DNA of 64,000 nucleotides from Streptococcus penaeicida. GTDB lineage: Bacteria; Bacillota; Bacilli; Lactobacillales; Streptococcaceae. The stretch spans positions 1 to 64,000 of the forward strand of contig NZ_LOCM01000020.1 of the NCBI RefSeq assembly GCF_002887775.1. Direction: 5' to 3'. Position numbers and translations under genes: made by a program. Position 1 is the first letter of the stretch. Each line of letters opens with the position of its first letter. Below the pieces are notes generated by a model. The model had not been told where the DNA came from. It did no database searches and saw only the letters and a list, made by a program, of their open reading frames with translations. This document shows, piece after piece, positions 7,855-19,593 of the stretch.

Positions 7855-8400
7855 TTATGGCAAGAGAATGACAATCAATAAATCTATAATGAGTAAGCAG
7901 ATGGCTGTAACAAAGGTTAGATAAAAAGCCCATTTCTTCTGACAATATCTTTCAACATATGCCAATTGTGGTTTATCTGCAGCATAAAAGACCTTAACTT
8001 GACTGCCAATCGGGTAAATCTCCTCAAGAGGATTTTTAATCAAGCCAAAATGACTATTCAAACTCCGGTCGATATAAAGTACTTGATTTTTCTCATAAGA
8101 TGCCCTAATAGTATTAGCAGCAATTGGCGACCTGTGAGAGTAGGTTTTATAAGCCTTATATTCTGGGCCAACTACCTTATAGTGTTGACCATTAACAGTA
8201 TAAGAGACAATGGGTAAATGAATACCCGAATCTTCAAAGCCTTTGCTTGTTCTAGTATAGGAAATAACTTCTCCACTGGTCTCTTCCGTACATCGAGACT
8301 CTTGTAACAAATATTTGTAAAAGAATTTAAAAGCAATGACAAATAGAATTAAAGCCCCTAGGGCAAGGAAAATCCCGAAAATCAATTTAATAACTAACAT
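7855..8400 (-). CDS. DUF3592-like membrane protein
   Basis: 181 residues with one N-terminal membrane helix (residues about 2-27) and one at the C-terminus (about 159-180). The extracytoplasmic middle contains GEVISYTRTSKG, IVSYTVNGQHYKV and YPIGSQVKVFYAADKPQLAYVE, the signature of DUF3592-type proteins. Function unknown. It lies 45 bp upstream of the J-domain gene on the same strand and downstream of a related broken gene, so these may be one operon of uncharacterised proteins. Confidence 0.7.
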   Translation of the reverse strand: MLVIKLIFGIFLALGALILFVIAFKFFYKYLLQESRCTEETSGEVISYTRTSKGFEDSGIHLPIVSYTVNGQHYKVVGPEYKAYKTYSHRSPIAANTIRASYEKNQVLYIDRSLNSHFGLIKNPLEEIYPIGSQVKVFYAADKPQLAYVERYCQKKWAFYLTFVTAICLLIIDLLIVILLP

Positions 8401-8457
8401 CTCCCAACTCCCTCTATATTTTTTAAGAAATAATTACCTATTTGTTGTTTTTCTTTC

Positions 8458-9224
8458 TAGAATTTTTCAATTACCCATTGAATGAAAAATCCAATTAAAA
8501 CCACAATAGCGCCCCACTACCTAGGGCTGCCATCTGAAGAGCATATTTAGTTTTCGCATCAAAGGCTTCTTTCCAGTTATCTTCCTTCTTAGATAGTTTT
8601 AAAATATCTCCTAAGTGTTGAGGATTTGACAGACATTTATTGACTTGTATGTTTCCATTTTTAGGATCTACTTCCGCCCTGTAAGAAAATGAGATAGAGC
8701 GACCACCGACTAGTCTAGTTTTTTTGATGATAGATACCAGATTCCTTTGTCAGAGCACTTTTAAAATTTAAGCGTTTAAATTTATTCTTTTGCAAAGTTT
8801 TTAAAAGAACAGTACCTTCATTGTATAGGGTTTCGCCTGAGGTCAGTTTAGCCTCTTCCTCAGGACTTAAAAGTCTTGAAATTCGGATGCCATCTTCATT
8901 GGTTTCAATCAGACAATTCAATGCTGAAAGACGATCCTGCAATTTATTAGCCAATTCCAAGACATGACTTGCTCCAAGGCCTTCATTTAAAGGGAAAAAT
9001 TCCTTTTTAACAACTTTGCGTTCACGGAGAATACCAATAAAACAAAAAGCTCCAGGAATCCCAACCGCAAACCTCACAGTAGCACCAAAAACTTCCCAGC
9101 CACTACGATAAAAAGAGGTCAAAAAATGATAAAGCAAGGCAATCGCAAAAGTATTAAAAATGATACTCAAAATTAAAGACGAGGTAGCTGGACCCAAAGT
9201 CCATGATTTAACCGTAAATTTCAT
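8458..9224 (-). pseudogene. Membrane protein of unknown function, two frameshifts
   Basis: The first frame (9224 to about 8726) begins MKFTVKSWTLGPATSSLILS with two membrane segments and a soluble part. It hits a stop just after a seven-A tract (8719-8725 on the other strand); six A would continue as TRLVGGRSISFSYRAEVDP and on to YALQMAALGSGA. A second shift in a G/C run near 8505 is needed to reach IVVLIGFFIQWVIEKF and the stop at 8458. The repaired protein of about 255 residues would have helices at both ends. I do not recognise the family. Both breaks are single-base indels in short homopolymers. Confidence 0.6.
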
Positions 9225-9396
9225 TTAGAGCCTCCGAAGTTGGACGAAATAGACAAAAAAATGAAAAACGTGTTTTACTATTTGAATCTCAAATACTTTC
9301 TATCTCAATTATACAATAATTTAAAGTTGGAAAATGAGAAAATTATTTTTAAAAGAAAAATATTATTTTTGTTTTGAGATCATTTTTGAAAACATC

Positions 9397-9427
9397 AAAA
9401 AACCACTCTTCATGAGTGGCTATTTTT
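9397..9427 (-). terminator. Terminator after the ABC permease gene
   Basis: Stem CCACTC / GAGTGG with a 5-nt loop; T runs on both sides make it potentially bidirectional. It lies between the ABC operon and the broken membrane gene. The rest of 9225-9486 shows nothing else. Confidence 0.65.
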
Positions 9428-9486
9428 TGTTCAATATATTAGTTATTTGGGTAAGTCACTCCCTAGTTATCATTAATTGGAATAAA

Positions 9487-10141
9487 TTAAAAATCACTTT
9501 CAGAATAAAATTTGTTTGATAACTTCATGGACAGGATCATTCCTATTATTATTATTATAGCAAGGAGTATGCTGACACTAAATATCTTGTTCATCAGTAA
9601 AAAGTCGGTTACCACTTTCAACTGATTCGCGAAAAAGGTAGATGCAAGCACAATAACTGCCAACAATAGAAAAGGAATTGTCACCAGTGTTTTTCCTTTT
9701 TTATACCATATTTAAAATAAATGGGGTATTCCATAAAAATAATAAATAAAGTCACTAAACCTACTATGGGTGCTGTTACTAAAATAGTTAGCGCACCATT
9801 ATTAATTTGGAAGATTAGAGAAATAATGAATGCTAAGACAATACCGATAAGGATCATAGATCCTACAAATAAAGTGGCTAGTAAATATCTACCCTTAACA
9901 ACATCTTTGGGAGAGATACCAAACAACTTATAGAGGGGATCAATTCCTGACTCTTCACCCACCATGAAAGGTACCCAGAAAAGAGAATAGCAAACATTTG
10001 TGCTGTAGCTAGTGCTGTTACAGGATTTTTTGATAAGGCACCATATCCAATTCCCATTCCAAATAAGATAATGAGGTTTTTAATTGTAAAATAAGGTTTA
10101 ACTGACAATATGTCTAGCTTTAATACTTTCATTAAGTCCAT
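9487..10141 (-). pseudogene. ABC-2 type permease of a GntR-linked exporter, two frameshifts
   Basis: Three overlapping frames together make one ABC-2 permease of about 217 residues with six hydrophobic segments. Frame 1 (from the ATG at 10141) encodes MDLMKVLKLDILSVKPYF to FAILFSG. A one-base loss in the GGG near 9975 shifts into VPFMVGEESGIDPLYKLFGI, a conserved loop of this family. A second near 9702 shifts from YPIYFKYG into YKKGKTLVTIPFLLL. The ATG overlaps the ATPase stop by one base. If the breaks are real the exporter cannot assemble; if they are read errors the operon is intact. Confidence 0.75.
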
Positions 10142-10983
10142 TAGACACCCTTTCTAAAAAGAATCATAATGCGATCAATAGAAATGAGATCTTCGATATA
10201 CCCTTCTGGTATTTCATCCACTTCACTACGCTTCACCAAGTATTCAATCTGATATTTTGTCTTTTTCCTTCCTAAAACAAGAGATTCATTTAATGAGCAT
10301 TGATTTTGTATATCACATTTCAATATCATAAAATAATTCATGAAGTCATCTTTTTCTAGAGAGAGTAGAATTTTCCCATTATCTATAAATACAATATAAT
10401 CTGCTATTGCTTCAAGGTCCTGTGTAATATGAGTAGAAAAGAGTACTGAATGGTTTTCATCTTGCATATAGTCAGAAATGATTTCCATAAACTCTTCGCG
10501 CATACTTGGATCTAAACCACTTGTAGGTTCATCAAGGATCAAGACATCTGCATGATGCGACAAAGCAATGGCCAACATCAGTTTGATTTTCATGCCGCGA
10601 GATAATTCTTTAACCTTAAGCTTTCTGTCAATAGTGAAGTCAGATAAATATTTCTGGAATAATGTCTCATCCCATTCATCATATCCAACCTTCATGGCCT
10701 TATTGACTAAATCCATATTCCAATCTTTTGCAAGAAAAGAATCATCCATAATGACACCAATTTTTTGGTTGTCAATTTTTGTTCCGGTATTAGAATCTCC
10801 AAATTCAATATCGCCATCATAATGAATCAATGAGAGAATTGATTTAATTGTTGTGGTTTTTCCCATACCATTTTTACCAATAAAGCCAGTAACATAACCC
10901 TTTGGAACGGTAAGATTAACATCATTTAAAGCAAATTCAGAATACTTTTTATTCAAATGTTTTATTTCTATTTTATTCTTCAT
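10141..10983 (-). CDS. ABC transporter ATP-binding protein (YtrB/BcrA-like)
   Basis: About 280 residues: ABC domain with Walker A (GKNGMGKTT), signature (ELSRGMKIKL), Walker B (VLILDEPTSGLD) and H-loop (FSTH), followed by a C-terminal extension of about 70 residues. The Gln/Arg-rich signature variant (SRGMK) is typical of exporters paired with a small GntR regulator, as in B. subtilis ytr. The start at 10983 (second ATG) has AAGGAG at the right distance; the ATG at 10989 is too close to it. Overlaps the GntR gene by 11 bp. Likely exports or senses a cell-wall-active compound; this is inference. Confidence 0.85.
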   Translation of the reverse strand: MKNKIEIKHLNKKYSEFALNDVNLTVPKGYVTGFIGKNGMGKTTTIKSILSLIHYDGDIEFGDSNTGTKIDNQKIGVIMDDSFLAKDWNMDLVNKAMKVGYDEWDETLFQKYLSDFTIDRKLKVKELSRGMKIKLMLAIALSHHADVLILDEPTSGLDPSMREEFMEIISDYMQDENHSVLFSTHITQDLEAIADYIVFIDNGKILLSLEKDDFMNYFMILKCDIQNQCSLNESLVLGRKKTKYQIEYLVKRSEVDEIPEGYIEDLISIDRIMILFRKGV

Positions 10984-11359
10984 ACACATCTCCTTTATAT
11001 ATATAGTGTATAAGGTCTATTAATTCAGATTCACTGATGTTAATTGCCTTAGCAATTTGACAAGATTTGGTTAAATAGTTTTCAATCTCTTTTTGCTTTT
11101 CATCTTTTAATATATCTGGATTCATGGCAGCAACAAAGGTTCCTAATCCCTGACGAATTAGAATAAAGCCTTCTTTTTCCAACTCATCATAAGCTTTTTT
11201 GACGGTCAAAATACTTACATTCAGCTCTTTAGATAACTGTCTAACTGACGGTAATTGTTCCTCAGATGACAACGTAGAATCAACGATATTCTCTTTAATT
11301 GCGTTTTTTATCTGTTCATATAATGGTGTACTACTGCCATTAATAAGTATTATCTTCAT
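10973..11359 (-). CDS. GntR family regulator (YtrA subfamily)
   Basis: 128 residues: a winged HTH of the GntR type (STPLYEQIKNAIKENI at the N-terminus, LPSVRQLSKELNVSILTVKK as the recognition region, GLGTFVA as the wing) and only a short C-terminal tail, as in YtrA-type regulators that control an adjacent ABC exporter. Start at 11359 rather than 11392 because GGAGGAG lies 6 nt upstream. It heads the operon GntR-ATPase-permease and has a clear promoter just upstream, where autoregulation is expected for this subfamily. Confidence 0.85.
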   Translation of the reverse strand: MKIILINGSSTPLYEQIKNAIKENIVDSTLSSEEQLPSVRQLSKELNVSILTVKKAYDELEKEGFILIRQGLGTFVAAMNPDILKDEKQKEIENYLTKSCQIAKAINISESELIDLIHYIYKGDVYEE

Positions 11360-11377
11360 TATAATCTCCTCCATAAC

Positions 11378-11406
11378 AGTATATAACACCACTTAACTCT
11401 TATCAA
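11378..11406 (-). promoter_or_regulatory. Promoter of the GntR-ABC operon
   Basis: -35 TTGATA (11406-11401), 17-bp spacer, -10 TATACT (11383-11378), about 20 bp before the GntR ATG. Confidence 0.7.
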
Positions 11407-11410
11407 TCCA

Positions 11411-11441
11411 AAAAAACACTTGATTTGAAATCAAGTGTTTT
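11411..11441. terminator. Bidirectional terminator / inverted repeat
   Basis: Perfect 14-bp arms (AAAACACTTGATTT / AAATCAAGTGTTTT) around one base; A and T runs on the two sides allow termination from either direction. It lies just upstream of the GntR promoter. Confidence 0.7.
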
Positions 11442-11879
11442 GAGTATTATATTCGATTTTATTAATCCCACTTATATGAGTTTAAGAGAATGAAAGAATC
11501 CGTTTATTTCACAAACTGAAGTATTAAATATAGTGACTTTTCAATCAATGAAACTTAGATATTTTGCTGTGCCATCTTCTCTTCCAAAAATCTCATTAAT
11601 ATTAATTTGACTTTATATCAAAACTGCATTATTTGTCCTAAAGCAGTATTAACCTTCTAAATAGATATATCACCATAAGTGACATATATCAACAAAAAAA
11701 GTGTAAAAATCATCATAGAGGAGATATATCAACGGAAAAATTGTAGAAATCGGCAATTATTCTTTTTTTAATTTTTATCTCTCTTAGAGATGTAAATTAT
11801 TGCGATATATTATTTGATTAAATATTCAAACTAACTATTTAACTGACATGTATGATTTTAAGAAAATCGGTTGACGAGA
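11442..11879. other. AT-rich gene-free stretch with imperfect direct repeats
   Basis: No gene is supported here. The motif ATATATCAMC occurs at 11665, 11684 and 11724. The last two head longer imperfect copies of about 28 bp with a 40-bp period (ATATATCAAC followed by an A-rich stretch and GTRNAAATC). No protein frame is convincing. Probably decayed accessory DNA. Confidence 0.4.
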
Positions 11880-12029
11880 GTGAAACTTCCTTACAAAAAA
11901 GATGAGCTAAATTGATTTTTCAATTTAGAAGTGCATGAAAAAGAAAAAATTCGATATATTTGTTTGGATATGTACCGAACTAATTATGGTATTACACTTG
12001 AAATTTTGTATTTGCACCATTTAATATGA
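11880..12029 (+). pseudogene. Possible transposase-like remnant
   Basis: A GTG-led frame reads KLPYKKDELN, an in-frame TGA, then FFNLEVHEKEKIRYICLDMYRTNYG. The segment EKEKIRYICLDMY resembles the DDE-domain strand of ISL3-family transposases (K/R-V-K-x-I-x-x-DM), but the match is short and nothing on either side extends it. Low-confidence suggestion only. Confidence 0.25.
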
Positions 12030-12038
12030 TATCACTAT

Positions 12039-12566
12039 TTATTTATAATAATAATCATCAGAATAATAATCATCAAAATAATCATAATCAGGATATTCAC
12101 TATCAAACTCTTTTAAAAGGGCATCTATCAATTTTTTTCTGACTTGTTCAACACTTAGACTATTTACAAAAGCTGTAATTTCTTCGATTTCTTTCAATCG
12201 CTCTTTTTGATATTCATCTGCCCATTCATTGTATGATTCTTCATGTGCACGTTCCTCTTCCTCCCACTCTGCAATAATAGCATCAGCTTGTTTAGGGAAT
12301 TGTGAGAAGTATAAAGCTACCATGTGCTTACAAATCACTCTTCTTCCTTTACTAAAAGGACAAGTACAAGTTGATTTTCTAGGATGATTAATATCAATTA
12401 AAACGTTATAAACATTATCTTGAGAGCCGTTAACTTCCCCTTCATAGACACCACTGCCACTACACACTTCATTTACCACTGACTTATTTTGATAATATAA
12501 AATTCCTCTATAAAATGACGCACGACTTGCCAAATGAACTAATTTTAATTCTTCCCAAATACTCAT
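12039..12566 (-). CDS. SWIM zinc-finger protein
   Basis: 175 residues. Residues 67-81 carry the SWIM motif CxCx(n)CxH: Cys67, Cys69, Cys79, His81 within CTCPFSKGRRVICKH. The N-terminal part (ASRASFYRGILYYQ) is the usual lead-in for bacterial SWIM proteins. The C-terminal 60 residues are an acidic helix followed by an unusual Asp/Tyr tail (DYDYFDDYYSDDYYYK). SWIM domains bind nucleic acid or protein partners; the role here is unknown. Strong SD (GGAGGTGA) 5 nt before the ATG. Confidence 0.85.
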   Translation of the reverse strand: MSIWEELKLVHLASRASFYRGILYYQNKSVVNEVCSGSGVYEGEVNGSQDNVYNVLIDINHPRKSTCTCPFSKGRRVICKHMVALYFSQFPKQADAIIAEWEEEERAHEESYNEWADEYQKERLKEIEEITAFVNSLSVEQVRKKLIDALLKEFDSEYPDYDYFDDYYSDDYYYK

Positions 12567-12621
12567 ATAGTCACCTCCATTTATTCAAATAGTATTAATT
12601 TCACTATCAATAGATGATAAT

Positions 12622-12741
12622 TCATTCATCATATACCAACCAACATTGGAAGCAAAACTGCTTCTTGAACACACGATTTCCTGTACATTTTAAGGCATAG
12701 ATTTTTTCATTACACTTTATTTTATCCTCTTTTATATACAT
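12622..12741 (-). CDS. Possible 39-residue Cys-rich small protein
   Basis: A short ATG frame ends 55 bp before the SWIM gene on the same strand. It encodes 39 residues with cysteines at 10, 19, 30 and 33; the last two form CFQC, and the spacing resembles a small zinc ribbon. The ribosome-binding site is weak (AAAAAG), so translation is uncertain. Its position upstream of a zinc-finger gene is suggestive. Homology to anything known was not recognised. Confidence 0.35.
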   Translation of the reverse strand: MYIKEDKIKCNEKIYALKCTGNRVFKKQFCFQCWLVYDE

Positions 12742-12805
12742 CTTTTTGATATTAAATTTCCATGACGTCAAAACCACACACTTGGTGTGAAGCGTTGAAG
12801 GGAGT

Positions 12806-12828
12806 AAAAAGGTCCTGTGGACCTTTTT
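12806..12828 (-). terminator. Terminator after rlmCD
   Basis: AAAAAGGTCC / GGACCTTTTT with a 3-nt loop, usable from either side. A second GC-rich hairpin (CATGGCGC / GCGCCATG, 12831-12860) lies between it and the rlmCD stop. Confidence 0.8.
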
Positions 12829-12862
12829 AGCATGGCGCCTTAAAATTCAAAAGCGCCATGAA

Positions 12863-14280
<1,418 letters not shown>

Positions 14281-14293
14281 CATTATACCATAT

Positions 14294-15727
14294 TTAGCGT
14301 AATCCTAATTTACTTAATTTCTTTTGGTACTTAGCAAAATCAATATAGAGGGCTTGACCACCATACATATCGTATTCATCTACCCAATCACCTTGAGATG
14401 GAATCGTTATGCGTTCTACTTTAGCACCACCAGTCGCTGTTGAAATGCCCTTTTGGAGGAGTACTGGGAAGGGGAGATTGCTAGAAGTTAAAGCATAAAT
14501 CTTTCCTAAGGCTGCTGAACCCGTAAATAATTTTGTGGGATTTTTTATTTGCGACATGACTGCTGTCATGACTTGTTGCTGACGAACTGTCCGACCATAA
14601 TCGCCATCATCATCCTTACGGAAACGGGCATAGTTAAGCAGCGTCCGACCATCCATTCGTTGTTGTCCTACCTTTATTGTTTGATCTGGAACGACACCAT
14701 TTTTCATTCGTAAATCATCTGGAACTTGGACAGAATCAACCGCTTCACCCGAAATAGTTGCAAACTTTGCATCAATAGCTACCCCACTAGGAAATAGGGT
14801 GTCAATAGCTTCTGCAAAAGATTGAAAATCAACCATCATATAATATTTCACATCTATATCAAAATTATGTTTCAAGGTCTTTCGTACCATTTCTGCACCT
14901 TGATGTCCATCTTGCTCACCATAACTAAATGACGAATTTAATTTTAAATCATATGAGTTACTGTCATTATAGCTATATCCGGGAATATTAACTAAAGTAT
15001 CACGCATAAAACTAGCTATTTTGATTTTTTTGTCCTTATTTCCAACATTAATAACCATAATGGTATCAGTTCTAGCTTCACTTGTCGTTTGCGTCACTCG
15101 TTGATCAGAACCTAAGACTAAGATATTTGTACCATCCTTAGTATCAATGCCATTAAAAGTTTCCGTGACCGCAGGCTTATATTTCGTTTTATTACCTGAA
15201 ATATCAAGATAGCCTTTGGCAAACATGAAAATGATACCAAATAGAATAATGCAGAGGAGAATCCCTATAAGTTTAAGGTATCTTTTCCAGCGTCCCTTTT
15301 TCTTTGGCTTTTTATGGCTTTGGGGTCTGGCATATTCTTCCTGTTCTTGATAAAAGTGATCTGCTCCTACTAAGTATTCAGGGAGTGGCTCCTCTTTTTT
15401 GACTTTTGCTTTTTTCTTTGCCCGTCGAGATAAAGGTTCTTGGGTTGGATAAAGAGGCAAACCTCCAGGTAATGTTTCTTCTTGCCAATGGTTTTCTTCT
15501 GGATAGTCTTCCATGTAATGATTTTGACTAGCAGAAAAATCCTGATAAACCTGATGGTTCTCAGCTGAATATTTTTCTTGAACCGGACCTATGCCCGCCC
15601 CCATTTTAGATTTTAAATAACGGTATTCTCTTTCCTCGTTTTCACTGAGGTAACTCAAGTTTCTCAGTAGGTAAAAATACCTAAGTTCTTCATGGTGACT
15701 TAAACCATTATTTCCTTGTCTTGCCAT
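14294..15727 (-). CDS. LytR-CpsA-Psr (LCP) family cell-wall ligase
   Basis: 477 residues. A long charged cytoplasmic region (1 to about 148, with KKAKVKKEE and KKPKKKGRWKR) is followed by one membrane helix (about 150-170) and an extracellular LCP domain starting near DGTNILVLGSDQR and including ARTDTIMVINV, SFMRDTLVNIPG and LNYARFRKDDDGDYGRTVRQQ. LCP enzymes transfer undecaprenyl-linked glycopolymers to peptidoglycan. The location directly downstream of aroK matches the gene called psr in related streptococci. The cytoplasmic extension is unusually long for the family. The SD is weak. Confidence 0.85.
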   Translation of the reverse strand: MARQGNNGLSHHEELRYFYLLRNLSYLSENEEREYRYLKSKMGAGIGPVQEKYSAENHQVYQDFSASQNHYMEDYPEENHWQEETLPGGLPLYPTQEPLSRRAKKKAKVKKEEPLPEYLVGADHFYQEQEEYARPQSHKKPKKKGRWKRYLKLIGILLCIILFGIIFMFAKGYLDISGNKTKYKPAVTETFNGIDTKDGTNILVLGSDQRVTQTTSEARTDTIMVINVGNKDKKIKIASFMRDTLVNIPGYSYNDSNSYDLKLNSSFSYGEQDGHQGAEMVRKTLKHNFDIDVKYYMMVDFQSFAEAIDTLFPSGVAIDAKFATISGEAVDSVQVPDDLRMKNGVVPDQTIKVGQQRMDGRTLLNYARFRKDDDGDYGRTVRQQQVMTAVMSQIKNPTKLFTGSAALGKIYALTSSNLPFPVLLQKGISTATGGAKVERITIPSQGDWVDEYDMYGGQALYIDFAKYQKKLSKLGLR

Positions 15728-15837
15728 ATCATGTCCATTTACTTATCTGTATTTCTCTCTCAAATACTATCAATAACTTCTATTATAACGTAACTTCTCT
15801 AACTTGTCTGTGAAAAATCAAGATTTTAAGAAAACTT

Positions 15838-15867
15838 AAGAAAACCTTAAGCTTTTTGCTCAAGGTT
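15838..15867 (-). terminator. Terminator after aroK
   Basis: AACCTTGAGC / GCTTAAGGTT stem with one wobble, then T-rich sequence on the minus strand. Separates aroK from the LCP gene. Confidence 0.65.
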
Positions 15868-15892
15868 CCTCCTTAAATTTTGCCACAATTTC

Positions 15893-17710
<1,818 letters not shown>

Positions 17711-17721
17711 CTAGATGTGAA

Positions 17722-17749
17722 AAAGCTAAGACACTGGTGTCCTAGCTTT
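17722..17749 (-). terminator. Terminator overlapping the yihY stop
   Basis: Stem AAAGCTAAGACAC / GTGTCCTAGCTTT with one mismatch, followed by five T on the minus strand. The right arm covers the last codons of the yihY gene. Confidence 0.75.
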
Positions 17750-18707
17750 CATTTGTATTTTGTTTGTCTTTTGTTTCCGACTTTTTCTTTTTGCCAAAAA
17801 GGCGTTCGATAATCGAGGCTACATTGCCTCTTCGTCCGACTAATTTTCCTTGGTCTAATTCTTGATAGGTAGCATTACAAATGGCACCAAATATCAGGAT
17901 TCGAGCTAGGAAGATAAACCAAAGCATCATGATGAAAATCATAATGGAACCAAACATTTTGATATCGACCATCCGTTCAACACTGTGGACCACATAGTTA
18001 GCAATCATATTACTCAAAAAGGTCATTACGAATGCAGTTAAAAAAGTGCCTGGTAAAATATAACGTATCTTATGAATCTTGACATTTGGTAATAAGAAAT
18101 AAAGGACCATAATGCCAAGAAAAATAATAACAATGGTAATTGGCTGTATTAATAACAAGAAAAGGGAGGTGACATTATCACTCAAATGATAATGTTTGTC
18201 CATAACTTGAATAGCAGCCTTTGAGAAGGTTGAAAAAATTAGGACAAAGGTTAATAAGAAAAGGATGAAGACACTAATTAGTAAGCCAATAATATGACCA
18301 ACCAAAAAATCTCGGTGTTGTGATGCTCCATAGGCTTTATTAATAGCTTTTTGTAGGGAGGTTAAGGACCGAGACATGGTCCAGAGACCAGCTACTGTCG
18401 CCATCCCCAAAATACTACCCGCTGGTTTAGAGAAAATATTAGTTACAACCGAGGCGGCTGGACGGTAAATATCTCTTGGCAAGTTTTGCTTCATCAAGTT
18501 GAGCAAGTCTGAAGTATCAATATTAAGATAGGGGAAAATATTAGCAGCAATAATGATGAGAGGAAAAACTGTTAAAATCAGATAATAGGCCACAGCTATA
18601 GAGGACAGGTCCATTTCTGCACTAATAAAGTGTTTCATGAAAGCCTGAACAGGTTCATATTGCCATTTTTCTATTAATCTTGTCAAAAAGTTCTTCTTCT
18701 TTTCCAT
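17742..18707 (-). CDS. YihY/BrkB family membrane protein
   Basis: 321 residues with six membrane segments. The hallmark AVAYYLILTVFPLIII (about 40-55) and the central WTMSRSLTSLQKAINKAY match the YihY family, once misannotated as ribonuclease BN. The C-terminal 35 residues are basic and cytoplasmic. Function remains uncertain. The ATG follows the map stop by one base, which indicates co-transcription with map. Confidence 0.85.
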   Translation of the reverse strand: MEKKKNFLTRLIEKWQYEPVQAFMKHFISAEMDLSSIAVAYYLILTVFPLIIIAANIFPYLNIDTSDLLNLMKQNLPRDIYRPAASVVTNIFSKPAGSILGMATVAGLWTMSRSLTSLQKAINKAYGASQHRDFLVGHIIGLLISVFILFLLTFVLIFSTFSKAAIQVMDKHYHLSDNVTSLFLLLIQPITIVIIFLGIMVLYFLLPNVKIHKIRYILPGTFLTAFVMTFLSNMIANYVVHSVERMVDIKMFGSIMIFIMMLWFIFLARILIFGAICNATYQELDQGKLVGRRGNVASIIERLFGKKKKSETKDKQNTNES

Positions 18708-18708
18708 A

Positions 18709-19569
18709 TTAATAAGTTCTTTCTTCTCCCTGACTGGTCAAGATTCTTGGACCATCTTTAGTAATCACAAACTGATGTTCATACTGGCAAGATAGCCCAC
18801 CATCTAAGGTTTTATGAGCCCAACCTGTTTTCATATCAGTATCAATTTCCCAAGTGCCGGTATTAATCATTGGTTCAATAGTTAAGACCATACCTTCTTT
18901 AAGGCGTAAGCCACGACCAGCGACACCATAATTTGGTACCATTGGTTCTTCATGCATTGTTGGCCCAACACCGTGACCAACTAAATCACGAACAACTCCA
19001 TAGCCACGACTTTCAGCATAATCTTGAATGGCAGCACCAATATCACCAATACGATTGCCAACTTGAGCTTTTTCAATACCAATATACATGGCTTCTTTGG
19101 TAACATCCATTAAGTCTTTTACTTCTTGGCTTGGTTTACCAACAGCGTAAGCCCAACAAGAATCAGCCAAACCACCTTTATAAGGCTCAGTCAAAGCTTT
19201 CATTTGTTTAACATTATCAAAATCTAAGGCTGCTACATCAACAATAGATTTATCAAGTGGCATACTTAAGACAGTGTCAACCTTTAACAAATCACCCTCT
19301 TTAAGGATGTAATGTCTTGGAAAGGCATGGGCCACTTCATCATTCAATGAACAACAAGTAGCATATGGATAGTCCATCACATGGCCATCAACACCAATTT
19401 GTAAAGGAAGGACATTTTCTTCCTTGCAGCGTTTCCGAACATATTCTTCAACTTCCCACATATCAACACCTGGTTTAATAATCTGGCGAAGGCCAATATG
19501 AATACTTGCTAAAAAATCCCCAGCAACATCCATTGCCTCAATTTCACGCGCAGATTTCAATGTAATCAT
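18709..19569 (-). CDS. map: Methionine aminopeptidase, type I
   Basis: 286 residues, the streptococcal length, which includes an insert absent in E. coli. Removes the initiator Met from nascent proteins. Metal-site segments are visible: LKVDTVLSM near 97, HGVGPTMHEEP near 195-205, VLTIEPMIN near 230 and YEHQFVIT near 262. Conventional SD. Followed by yihY with one base between. Essential in most bacteria; the frame is intact. Confidence 0.9.
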   Translation of the reverse strand: MITLKSAREIEAMDVAGDFLASIHIGLRQIIKPGVDMWEVEEYVRKRCKEENVLPLQIGVDGHVMDYPYATCCSLNDEVAHAFPRHYILKEGDLLKVDTVLSMPLDKSIVDVAALDFDNVKQMKALTEPYKGGLADSCWAYAVGKPSQEVKDLMDVTKEAMYIGIEKAQVGNRIGDIGAAIQDYAESRGYGVVRDLVGHGVGPTMHEEPMVPNYGVAGRGLRLKEGMVLTIEPMINTGTWEIDTDMKTGWAHKTLDGGLSCQYEHQFVITKDGPRILTSQGEERTY

Positions 19570-19593
19570 TCTTTTTTATCTCCTCAAACTAAC

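Noticed and set aside
11907..11929. CTAAATTGA / TCAATTTAG hairpin
   Set aside because: AT-rich and without a T run; expected by chance in such a stretch.
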